In this document: positions 1 to 5,148 of the stretch, one piece after another | Layout: each line of letters begins with the position of its first letter | Position numbering within the stretch: position 1 is the first letter of the stretch | Source of the DNA: Flavobacteriales bacterium | Lineage (GTDB): Bacteria > Bacteroidota > Bacteroidia > Flavobacteriales_E > Vicingaceae | Assembly: GCA_002706365.1 (NCBI GenBank) | Contig: PALM01000006.1 | Span: 1-43,680, forward strand | DNA: 43,680 nucleotides | Direction of reading: 5' to 3' | Position numbers and translations under genes: made by a program | Notes under the pieces: model-generated | The model's database searches: none | Told to the model about the DNA's origin: nothing | Seen by the model: the letters and a program-made list of their open reading frames with translations, nothing else

Positions 1-240
1 CGCTAGCAACCAGCAAGCATTGGCTGGAATCTTAAAATTGCAGCTACCGATCAGATATGTTAGCCGCCTTGGGGCGACGAGCGCTTTCTGATGGCGGCGT
101 ATCGGTGGCATAGCACTACCATATGCGGCAAAAGCGACTAAGCCCTTATGGGCTTAATGAAATGATCTTTAGAAACGGGGTGGAAGTGGACCGCCGAAGG
201 GCGGGAAACAGCCCATGCGGTATGGCCAGTGTTAGCAGCT
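1..240 (-). repeat. attC-like recombination site of cassette 1 (partial)
   Basis: This is the site that follows the 224-aa gene. On the gene-sense strand it starts at the arm AGCTGCTAAC (240-231), directly after the stop codon, then continues with the conserved CACTGGC and a CATGGGCTG block. A variable hairpin follows (CCGCC..GGCGG, around 190-205). Shorter blocks such as TGGCTGGAATCTTAAAATTGC (21-41) are shared with the other copies. The far end, with the closing G|TT junction, lies outside the window. Confidence 0.65.
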
Positions 241-241
241 G

Positions 242-916
242 TTATTTTATCATTCTTTTTTGGTTGCCTTGATTCATGAGTTCCCAAACATCATTCATTA
301 GTTGTAAATTCTTTAAATCATTCTTGAATGTCCAATCAAGAATCTCATTCTTATATTTCCTTTTTAGTGTACTTGAAAAGACTAATTCCTTACCAGTTGA
401 TTTGTACTCTTCAACGGTAGGGAAATAAACCTTACCAATGTCCTTTCTGCCAGCGTTTAGGATTATATGAAAATGTGGTAGACCGTGTTCATTTCTGCCT
501 AGACCTGCATCAGAACCACCTCTAATGTCTAAATAGAAGTTAGAAAAATCTAATGCGCTAATCCTTTTTAAGGCAACCAAAAAAGAATTTTGATCTGGCT
601 TATATACCCGAACTCCTTCTTTAGTTGGGGCATCAAATAAAATCAATGATTTTACAGTGCCTTCTTTGATAAATTCAAAGCCTTCAATAATTGCATATTT
701 AACATACCAATCACCTGCTTTGAATTTTTGGTTTGGAACTCTTATTTCACCATGAATGGGTAGCATTACTTGGAAGGTTTCCCGAATGATCCCTTTTATT
801 TTAAGATCATTTTTTGCCTTTAATTCCGAAGTGATTAAAGGCAACTCAGGGTTCTCTATTTTACCTTCAATTGTGCCATCATCATTGATTTTAAAATCTG
901 ATAGCGATATTTCCAT
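242..916 (-). CDS. Cassette 1: unknown 224-aa protein
   Basis: Unrecognised protein of 224 residues. There is no signal peptide and no membrane segment. The only distinctive motif is a histidine-rich stretch, EHGLPHFHI, near residue 143, followed by a charged C-terminal helix region. It weakly recalls the 'PPHFH' signature of DUF4160-type proteins, but the rest does not clearly match. The start ATG is only about 16 bases after the cassette boundary and the stop codon is 1 base before the attC arm, so the gene fills its cassette exactly. There is no room for a promoter inside the cassette, so transcription must come from the preceding attC-like site or further upstream. Function unknown; coding is likely because the ORF is long and fits the cassette limits. 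Confidence 0.75.
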   Translation of the reverse strand: MEISLSDFKINDDGTIEGKIENPELPLITSELKAKNDLKIKGIIRETFQVMLPIHGEIRVPNQKFKAGDWYVKYAIIEGFEFIKEGTVKSLILFDAPTKEGVRVYKPDQNSFLVALKRISALDFSNFYLDIRGGSDAGLGRNEHGLPHFHIILNAGRKDIGKVYFPTVEEYKSTGKELVFSSTLKRKYKNEILDWTFKNDLKNLQLMNDVWELMNQGNQKRMIK

Positions 917-926
917 AAGTAATAGC

Positions 927-1236
927 TGCTAACGGTCCAGGCTAAAAGCCGTGGGCCTACGTTTTTTGATTTGGAAACTAAAGATAGCGAAAGCCAGCCA
1001 AGCTAGCAGCAGAGATAGCTGGAATCTTAAAATTGCAGCAAGCCTTAGCTTCACAGAGGCCGCCTTGGGGTTGGCCTTAGCGTTTAATGTGGCGGCAAGC
1101 TTAATGTGAAAAGCCAAACTCTGGCTGAGCGGCTCGTGGCCTTTGGCCACTTTACGTTTTGGATCTTAAAAGTAGAATTGAGCGACCTGCCGGCTGGCGG
1201 GGAGCAGCCCATGGTTTTTAGCCAGTGTTAGGCGCA
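927..1236 (-). repeat. attC-like recombination site of cassette 2
   Basis: About 310 bp. On the gene-sense strand it begins with arm TGCGCCTAAC (1236-1227) and ends with the G|TT junction at 933/932. The ends form a long imperfect stem: GGCTAAAAACCATGGGC near 1225-1208 pairs with GCCCACGGCTTTTAGCC near 957-940, with unpaired bases between arm and stem. Inside are a GTGGCC-AAA-GGCCAC hairpin (around 1134-1151) and a variable hairpin next to the stem. It is roughly 85% identical by eye to the cassette 4 site. Open frames across it (for example 929-1150) are by-products of the repeat. Confidence 0.7.
979..986 (-). promoter_or_regulatory. Position-conserved TATCTTTA inside attC of cassette 2
   Basis: On the gene-sense strand TATCTTTA fits the Bacteroidota -7 pattern TAnnTTTG except for the last base. 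It lies 46 bases before the G|TT junction and about 63 before the start codon of cassette 1. The same relative position holds TACTTTTA in the cassette 3 site and TATCTTTA in the cassette 4 site. No good -33 element is seen at the usual spacing, so this is a candidate promoter for the next cassette, not an established one. Confidence 0.35.
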
Positions 1237-1237
1237 G

Positions 1238-1615
1238 TTATTTTAATTCTTCGAAGAGCTTATTATTATAGAAAATCTTTATTGAATGGACTTTACTTGA
1301 TTTAACCTCATCAATCTCCCAAGTTCGTTCCATATTTAATTGTGATTTTTTAGGAATATCAACTAATTCTACTTCTATATACAATTGATCATTTATAAAG
1401 AAAAACAGCCCATTGAGCTTTCCGGGAGGTTCGTCAGCCCATGCAACTTCTGTGTCATATGACGAAAGTTGTTCGACTAATTCATTTAATTCTTTACCAA
1501 TCAATTGTTCCTCAGCAAATGATTTTTGAATTTGATTTCTGAGTTCAATTGAATCTTGAGAATATGACAAGGAGCATGTTATAGAAGTCAATAATAGAAG
1601 TATAATTTTTCTCAT
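1238..1615 (-). CDS. Cassette 2: small exported protein of unknown function
   Basis: A 125-residue protein starting with a Sec signal peptide: Lys/Arg start, hydrophobic core LLLLTSITCSL, and a cleavage region SYSQ-DS near residue 20 that is typical for Bacteroidota. The mature part of about 105 residues is acidic and rich in Glu, Leu and Lys. A possible helical N-terminal half is followed by alternating hydrophobic residues suggesting beta strands. No family recognised. The start lies about 17 bases after the cassette boundary (1631) and the stop TAA is directly followed by the attC arm, so the gene fills the cassette. As an exported cassette product it probably acts in the periplasm or outside the cell; this is inference from the signal peptide only. 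Confidence 0.75.
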   Translation of the reverse strand: MRKIILLLLTSITCSLSYSQDSIELRNQIQKSFAEEQLIGKELNELVEQLSSYDTEVAWADEPPGKLNGLFFFINDQLYIEVELVDIPKKSQLNMERTWEIDEVKSSKVHSIKIFYNNKLFEELK

Positions 1616-1625
1616 TATAAATTGC

Positions 1626-1921
1626 GCCTAACGGTCCAGGCTATACACAGTTGGCTACGCCTGAACATTATTTCCCTTAAAAGTAGCGAATGCCGCGCAA
1701 GATTAGCCGAAAAATGGCTGGAATTTAAATTGCACCAACCCTAGCAGCCAGAAAAAAGCCGCCCTTGGGCGGATATGGCTGCGATAAGCGGCTTTCCCTG
1801 AGTTAAAATACCAGACTAGCGGCAGAGCGGTTACTTTTAAACGCGATGTTTTTTTAGGAGAAAACTGAACCGCCCGACCTTTGGCGGGCGGGCCAATTGG
1901 GTATAGCCAGTGTTGTTCGCC
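1626..1921 (-). repeat. attC-like recombination site of cassette 3
   Basis: About 295 bp. On the sense strand it begins with arm GGCGAACAAC (1921-1912) and ends with the G|TT junction at 1632/1631. Its sequence is much more diverged from the other copies, but it keeps CACTGGCTATA near the start and TAGCCTGGACCG at the end. The variable hairpin is here a strong GC stem, CCGCCCGCC pairing with GGGCGG around 1870-1893. A second hairpin (GCCGCCCTTGGGCGG-like) lies near 1768-1783. A TACTTTTA (1678-1685) sits 46 bases before the junction. The divergence shows that structure is kept better than sequence. Confidence 0.65.
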
Positions 1922-2099
1922 GTTCTTTTTTTTTAATTGCAGCGTAGCTAGCAAATAGATCCAGAGATAGAAACTCAAAAAGATGATTGCTAGATCTAGC
2001 TGACCTGACTTTATTATAAAAAATAGCTAGCTAAAAGCTGCAGACTTCAGAAGTGGCAGTGCTGTTAGTAAACAGCACAACTATAGGAATGGCGAACAA
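1922..2099 (-). other. Cassette 3 payload: no convincing gene, strong hairpins
   Basis: About 180 bp between the cassette boundary (2099) and its attC arm. I find no ATG-started ORF of useful length on either strand. On the sense strand there is a perfect 8-bp hairpin GTGCTGTT-TACT-AACAGCAC (about 2060-2079), the 12-bp palindrome GCTAGATCTAGC (1988-1999), and an A/T-rich TAGCTAGC stretch. A non-ATG frame would encode a short hydrophobic stretch (AIIFLSFYLWIYLLATL) followed by lysines, starting at a TTG at 1978 and running into the attC site. The unit may encode a small RNA, a tiny membrane peptide, or nothing. Confidence 0.4.
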
Positions 2100-2401
2100 C
2101 GGTCCAGGCTAAAAGCCGTGGGCCGCGTATTGTTTTGTTTGGAAACTAAAGATAGCGAAAGCCAGCCAGCCTAGCAGCAGAGATAGCTGGAATCTTAAAA
2201 TGGCAACGAACCTTAGCTTAACAGAGGCCGCCTCTGGGTTTGGCCTTAGCGTTTAATGTGGCGGCTAGCTTAATGTGAAAAGCCATACCCTGGCTGGAGC
2301 GGCTCGTGGCCGTTGGCCACTTTGAGAATGGATCTTATAAAACGTAATTCAGGCGCGAGCTTCGAGCGCCAGCCCATGGTTTTTAGCCAGTGTTAGCGTG
2401 C
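2094..2401 (-). repeat. attC-like recombination site of cassette 4
   Basis: About 308 bp. On the sense strand it begins with arm GCACGCTAAC (2401-2392) after the toxin stop codon and ends with the G|TT junction at 2100/2099. The terminal stem is the same as in the cassette 2 site. The variable hairpin is GGCGC-TCGAAGCTC-GCGCC (about 2371-2389), and the inner hairpin is GTGGCC-AAC-GGCCAC (about 2307-2321). The loops and hairpin arms differ from the cassette 2 site while pairing is kept, which points to selection on structure. TATCTTTA lies at 2147-2154. Confidence 0.7.
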
Positions 2402-2408
2402 GATTTTT

Positions 2409-2678
2409 TTATTTAGGGAAGTACTTGTAGATATCCTTGCGGTGAAGACATCTGATAAGAGTGATTTTGCCTTCTTGCAATTCTAAGCCGATTCTGTAAT
2501 CTCCAATACGAATTCGATAAAGGCTTTCCTCTCCTGCAAGTTTTTTAATGCTGGAAATCTGATCTATAGAATCATTTTTTTGGAGTTTTTCAATGAGTTT
2601 GAGAACTCTCTTGTTTAGACTTGGGTCTTTTTGCTTTTTAATGTCCTTTTCGAAGGACTTATCAACTTGCAAAATCAC
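2409..2678 (-). CDS. RelE/ParE-family toxin, cassette 4
   Basis: An 89-residue protein with the RelE/ParE fold pattern: an N-terminal beta strand (ILQVDKSFEKDIKK), two helices (LNKRVLKLIEKLQK), then the family signature KKLAGEESLYRIRIGDYRIGLEL and a final strand with LIRCLHRKDIYKYFPK. The R-x-R-x-GDYRIG element and the terminal 'HR..IYKYF' block are standard for mRNA-cleaving RelE toxins. It overlaps the upstream antitoxin gene by 17 bases, implying coupled translation. Toxin-antitoxin pairs are common in integron cassettes, where they stabilise arrays. Here the pair occupies the cassette nearest the recombinase. Family assignment is firm; the cellular target is inferred. Confidence 0.9.
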   Translation of the reverse strand: MILQVDKSFEKDIKKQKDPSLNKRVLKLIEKLQKNDSIDQISSIKKLAGEESLYRIRIGDYRIGLELQEGKITLIRCLHRKDIYKYFPK

Positions 2679-2871
2679 TCTTCAAGCCTTTGATGAAATT
2701 GTCTGTATCGGAAAGCTTACCAGTTTTACCTTCTTTGATTGCAGCAACCATTGCGATCTCTTCAGTTGCTTTTTCAGACAATACAGAGACCTCTACACCA
2801 AGTTTTTTAGCAAGTTTGATGAGCAAATTCAGGTTTTCTTTAGACTTAGCTTTTAATAGAATTGTGTCCAT
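2662..2871 (-). CDS. Antitoxin partner of the RelE-type toxin
   Basis: A 69-residue protein immediately upstream of, and overlapping by 17 bases, the RelE-type toxin gene. It begins with a short strand (DTILLKAKSKENLNLLIKLAKKLGVEVSVLS), then an acidic central part and a C-terminal amphipathic segment (TDNFIKGLKSDF) suited to binding the toxin. This layout is usual for small Bacteroidota antitoxins of the type annotated DUF2683 or RelB-like; I cannot pick the family with certainty. The gene has its own promoter inside the cassette (2888-2895), as expected for an autonomous toxin-antitoxin cassette. Confidence 0.85.
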   Translation of the reverse strand: MDTILLKAKSKENLNLLIKLAKKLGVEVSVLSEKATEEIAMVAAIKEGKTGKLSDTDNFIKGLKSDFAS

Positions 2872-2887
2872 GACACTAAAGTTTATT

Positions 2888-2895
2888 CAAAGGTA
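2888..2895 (-). promoter_or_regulatory. Bacteroidota -7 element of the toxin-antitoxin cassette
   Basis: The sense strand reads TACCTTTG, a perfect TAnnTTTG, with TTG about 21 bases upstream as a -33 candidate. It lies 17 bases before the antitoxin ATG, so the transcript would have a leader of about 10 bases. The promoter is inside the cassette and would move with it. Confidence 0.6.
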
Positions 2896-2939
2896 ATCAA
2901 TCTTAATATACCGCAATTACCTTATCGATTGCACGCTAA

Positions 2940-3049
2940 CTCGTTTCTATCCCAATCGATTGTTGGGGTTAACAACTCTTGAGGAGTGTTATCCAAACAA
3001 TTGCTTTGGTTTTATAACGAGCCATTGATTTTTGATTAATAATTACCTT
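2940..3049 (-). other. Putative attI-like attachment site between recombinase and first cassette
   Basis: A 110-bp non-coding stretch between the recombinase stop codon and the first cassette junction, whose sense-strand sequence is ACGAG|TTAGCG. It contains the 10-bp palindrome CAATCGATTG (2953-2962) and an ACTC-CTCAA-GAGT mini-hairpin. CTCGTTA and AACGAG form inverted arms about 75 bases apart. CAATCGAT recurs just inside cassette 4 (2924-2931). By position this would be the insertion site for new cassettes; no experimental support can be seen. Confidence 0.4.
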
Positions 3050-4219
3050 CTAATCTACGTCTTTTCCGGCATCTTTCATAATCCGATCCAGTGGATTTTC
3101 TACCGAGTTGATATCCTGTTCATTCAAATGAATATAGATCTGCGTGGTCTTGGTGCTGGCATGCCCCAAGATCTCTTTCAACAGATATACACTGCCGCCA
3201 TTGCTGATGATATGCGTGGCAAAACTATGCCTTAAGGTGTGAGCGGTCACATGCTTCTTGATGCCGGCTATCATACAAGCTCGCTTTATGATGTTGTTGA
3301 CGGAAGTGGCGCTGTACGGACCGCCAAACTGCCCTTCCAACACAAACTCCCTTGGATTATAGCGCTTCAAATAGCGTAAGTACATTTCCTTTAAACTCTT
3401 TGGAAAGGGAACCAAGCGGTCTTTTCTTCCTTTTCCAATTTTTACATGTACCACCATCCGATCCAGATCAATGTCGCGCTGCTTAAGCTTTGTAGCATCA
3501 CCCACCCGTAAACCGCAACCATAAATCAGCTTTAAGGTGAATTCATGCTTTAGATTATTGGTGCACTCAAATAGCTCCATTACTTCCTCCTTCGACAAGA
3601 CCTCGGGTAGCTTTTTACTTCTTCTAACCTTAGGAACATCGCTAAACTCCCGATCTTCTCCATGCACATACTTATAAAATAGCTTCAAGGCGCCGATCAA
3701 TTGCCTCTGGTAGACTTCCGAATACCCACTGGGCAAGACTACATCATTCATATAATTCACCAGATCGTCATCTGTTAGCTCTTCGCTTTTCTGAAGCTTG
3801 TAGTAGGTAAAATAGCGCTTCAAAATGCTCAAATAGCTCTTGAAAGTGCTAGCGCTATATCTTTTGGCACGCATCTTTCTCACGTAGACATCCAATTCCT
3901 CGGCTATCTGCTCGCTGAGGTCAACCTCATAATGATACTTCTGATTGACTATCTTCTCAACTTGCTTCTGCTTGAATCGTCGGATGTCTACCCAGGCTTC
4001 TCCTCGAAATACTTGAAGGATCTTTTCAAAATTCTCTTCATTGTAGTCTAAATACCAAATTCCCTGATGCTTACCCCAAATCGCTCCAATTCGCTTGCAG
4101 ATCTTTGTTAGAATTTTATCATAATCGAACTCTAAACCAATATATCGCTTGCCTTTGTGCTCCAAAGGAATGGCAATGATCTGCTTTGAGAATGATCCAA
4201 AGCCTTTCTTTGTCTCCAT
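3050..4219 (-). CDS. Tyrosine recombinase adjacent to the cassette array
   Basis: A 389-residue site-specific recombinase. Catalytic residues are all visible: Arg238 (GCGLRVGDA), the beta-hairpin Lys266 (GKGRKDR), His327-x-x-Arg330 (HTLRHSF), His353 (LGHAS) and the nucleophile Tyr362 (TTQIYIHL). Residues about 103-190 form the SAM-like DNA-binding domain. An extra N-terminal domain (about 12-85, with IGLEFDYD, GAIWGKHQGIWYLD) is seen in many Bacteroidota recombinases. The roughly 20-35-residue insertion between the catalytic lysine region and the HxxR box that marks integron integrases (IntI) is absent; the spacing is that of XerC/D. The C-terminal NPLDRI recalls the 'SPLD' end of IntI. It is transcribed toward the cassettes, unlike most integrons. 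Probably catalyses cassette insertion and excision; that role is inferred from context. Confidence 0.9.
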   Translation of the reverse strand: METKKGFGSFSKQIIAIPLEHKGKRYIGLEFDYDKILTKICKRIGAIWGKHQGIWYLDYNEENFEKILQVFRGEAWVDIRRFKQKQVEKIVNQKYHYEVDLSEQIAEELDVYVRKMRAKRYSASTFKSYLSILKRYFTYYKLQKSEELTDDDLVNYMNDVVLPSGYSEVYQRQLIGALKLFYKYVHGEDREFSDVPKVRRSKKLPEVLSKEEVMELFECTNNLKHEFTLKLIYGCGLRVGDATKLKQRDIDLDRMVVHVKIGKGRKDRLVPFPKSLKEMYLRYLKRYNPREFVLEGQFGGPYSATSVNNIIKRACMIAGIKKHVTAHTLRHSFATHIISNGGSVYLLKEILGHASTKTTQIYIHLNEQDINSVENPLDRIMKDAGKDVD

Positions 4220-4371
4220 AATTTATAATTTAACTTCTATATAAGTTACGTCATTTCCCAAAACCCGGCAATATTCTATTTTATGGCTTTTCACTTCCAG
4301 CTTCTGGCTTCCGGCTTCCGGCTTCCAGCATCCTCAACTAATTTCTTAAACCTAAATATTACCTTCGCAAA
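4220..4371. repeat. Intergenic spacer with three tandem GGCTTCC copies
   Basis: This is the divergent spacer between the recombinase and the first glycosyltransferase. It contains three exact 7-bp tandem copies of GGCTTCC (4306-4326) inside a longer CTTCC-rich stretch (4291-4330). A similar GCTTCCGGC phrase recurs at 29611-29632, so it looks like a dispersed intergenic element. Confidence 0.6.
4360..4367 (+). promoter_or_regulatory. -7 element for the glycosyltransferase pair
   Basis: TACCTTCG differs from the Bacteroidota -7 consensus TAnnTTTG by one base and ends 4 bases before the start codon at 4372. Transcription would begin at or just before the ATG, giving a leaderless or nearly leaderless mRNA. 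Confidence 0.4.
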
Positions 4372-5148
4372 ATGCAGATCAAACTATCAGCAGTGGTTAT
4401 TACTTTCAATGAGGAGCGAAACATTGCTCGTTGTTTGGATTCTCTTCAATCAGTCGCCGATGAGATCTTGGTAGTTGACTCTTTCTCTAGCGATGCCACC
4501 AAACAGATCTGCATTGAGAAAGGTGCTCGTTTTATCGAGAATGCCTTTGGCGGACATATAGAGCAGAAGAACTTTGCTAAAGAGCAAGCTCAATATGATC
4601 ATGTGCTTTCTCTGGATGCCGATGAGGCGCTGGATGAGGAATTGCAGACCAATATTCTTAAGATCAAAGAGAATTGGGAACATGATGCCTATAAGATGAA
4701 CCGCCTCACAAACTACTGCGGCTCTTGGGTGCATCATTCGGGTTGGTATCCTGATACTAAAATTAGACTCTTCGACCGCAGAAAAGGAGAGTGGGGTGGA
4801 GATAATCCGCATGATAAGTTCATTCCACATAAAGGTGTTGAGGTGAAATGGATCTCGGGAGATATTTTGCATTACTCCTTCTACGATAGGGCCGGACATC
4901 TACAACAGATCGAGAAGTTCAGCAGCATCGCCGCCCGCGCGCTGCATAAAAGAGGTAAACGCTCCAATATCATCAAACGCTGGATCAATCCTGCAGCGCG
5001 CTTTATCAAAGCCTATTTTCTAAGATTGGGCTTTCTAGATGGAAAGGCGGGCTTTGATATCGCCCGCTTTTCGGCCTATGCCAATTGGCTTAAATACCGC
5101 AAACTCCAAGAATTACATTCCGTAAACCATGAGCAATCCAACTCATGA
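4372..5148 (+). CDS. Family 2 glycosyltransferase, WaaE/KdtX-like
   Basis: A 258-residue cytoplasmic inverting GT-A glycosyltransferase, probably adding a sugar to lipopolysaccharide core or another surface glycan. The N-terminus has the GT2 nucleotide-binding start KLSAVVITFNEERNIARCLDS, then VVDSFSSDAT and the metal-binding SLDADEAL (about residue 80). The part NRLTNYCGSWVHHSGWYPDTKIRLFDR and the GGDNPHDK block are typical of the WaaE-like subfamily (beta-1,4-glucosyltransferases of LPS core). The C-terminus has a basic, membrane-associating segment. Length is normal. The stop overlaps the start of the next gene (ATGA, 5145-5148), so the two glycosyltransferases are translationally coupled. 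The acceptor cannot be read from sequence. Confidence 0.88.
   Translation: MQIKLSAVVITFNEERNIARCLDSLQSVADEILVVDSFSSDATKQICIEKGARFIENAFGGHIEQKNFAKEQAQYDHVLSLDADEALDEELQTNILKIKENWEHDAYKMNRLTNYCGSWVHHSGWYPDTKIRLFDRRKGEWGGDNPHDKFIPHKGVEVKWISGDILHYSFYDRAGHLQQIEKFSSIAARALHKRGKRSNIIKRWINPAARFIKAYFLRLGFLDGKAGFDIARFSAYANWLKYRKLQELHSVNHEQSNS

Larger units (their letters stand above)
1..4219 (-). mobile_element. Integron-like cassette array with its tyrosine recombinase
   Basis: Read on the minus strand the locus is: recombinase (4219-3050), putative attachment site (about 3049-2940), cassette 4 (2939-2100), cassette 3 (2099-1632), cassette 2 (1631-933), cassette 1 (932 to beyond the left edge). Every unit begins with TT after a G, and its first bases are the exact reverse complement of bases just after its gene. 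The 10-bp arms are GTTAGCGTGC (cassette 4), GTTGTTCGCC (cassette 3), GTTAGGCGCA (cassette 2) and GTTAGCAGCT (cassette 1). Each cassette has a different arm, as expected if a circular cassette carries one hairpin-like attC cut at G|TT. Genes all read away from the recombinase. The array continues left of the window. What is seen is the geometry; recombination activity is inferred. Confidence 0.75.

Noticed and set aside
929-1150. 73-codon open frame on the minus strand
   Set aside because: It lies wholly inside the attC-like repeat of cassette 2, begins at the cassette junction, and is a by-product of the repeat sequence.
1703-1978. 91-codon open frame on the minus strand
   Set aside because: It starts at a TTG and runs from the cassette 3 payload into its attC-like site, so most of it translates repeat sequence. 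Only the first hydrophobic part could be real.
1-2939. CRISPR array or phage-type satellite
   Set aside because: The repeats are about 300 bp, imperfect, and separated by genes; no short regular repeat-spacer pattern or phage structural genes are seen.
3050-4219. Canonical integron integrase IntI
   Set aside because: The insertion between the catalytic lysine region and the HxxR box that defines IntI is absent. Calling it a tyrosine recombinase of an integron-like system is safer.
4450-4899. Plus/minus shadow frames inside glycosyltransferase genes (also 5229-5741)
   Set aside because: Antisense or offset to strong GT2 and GT4 domain matches; no own family features.
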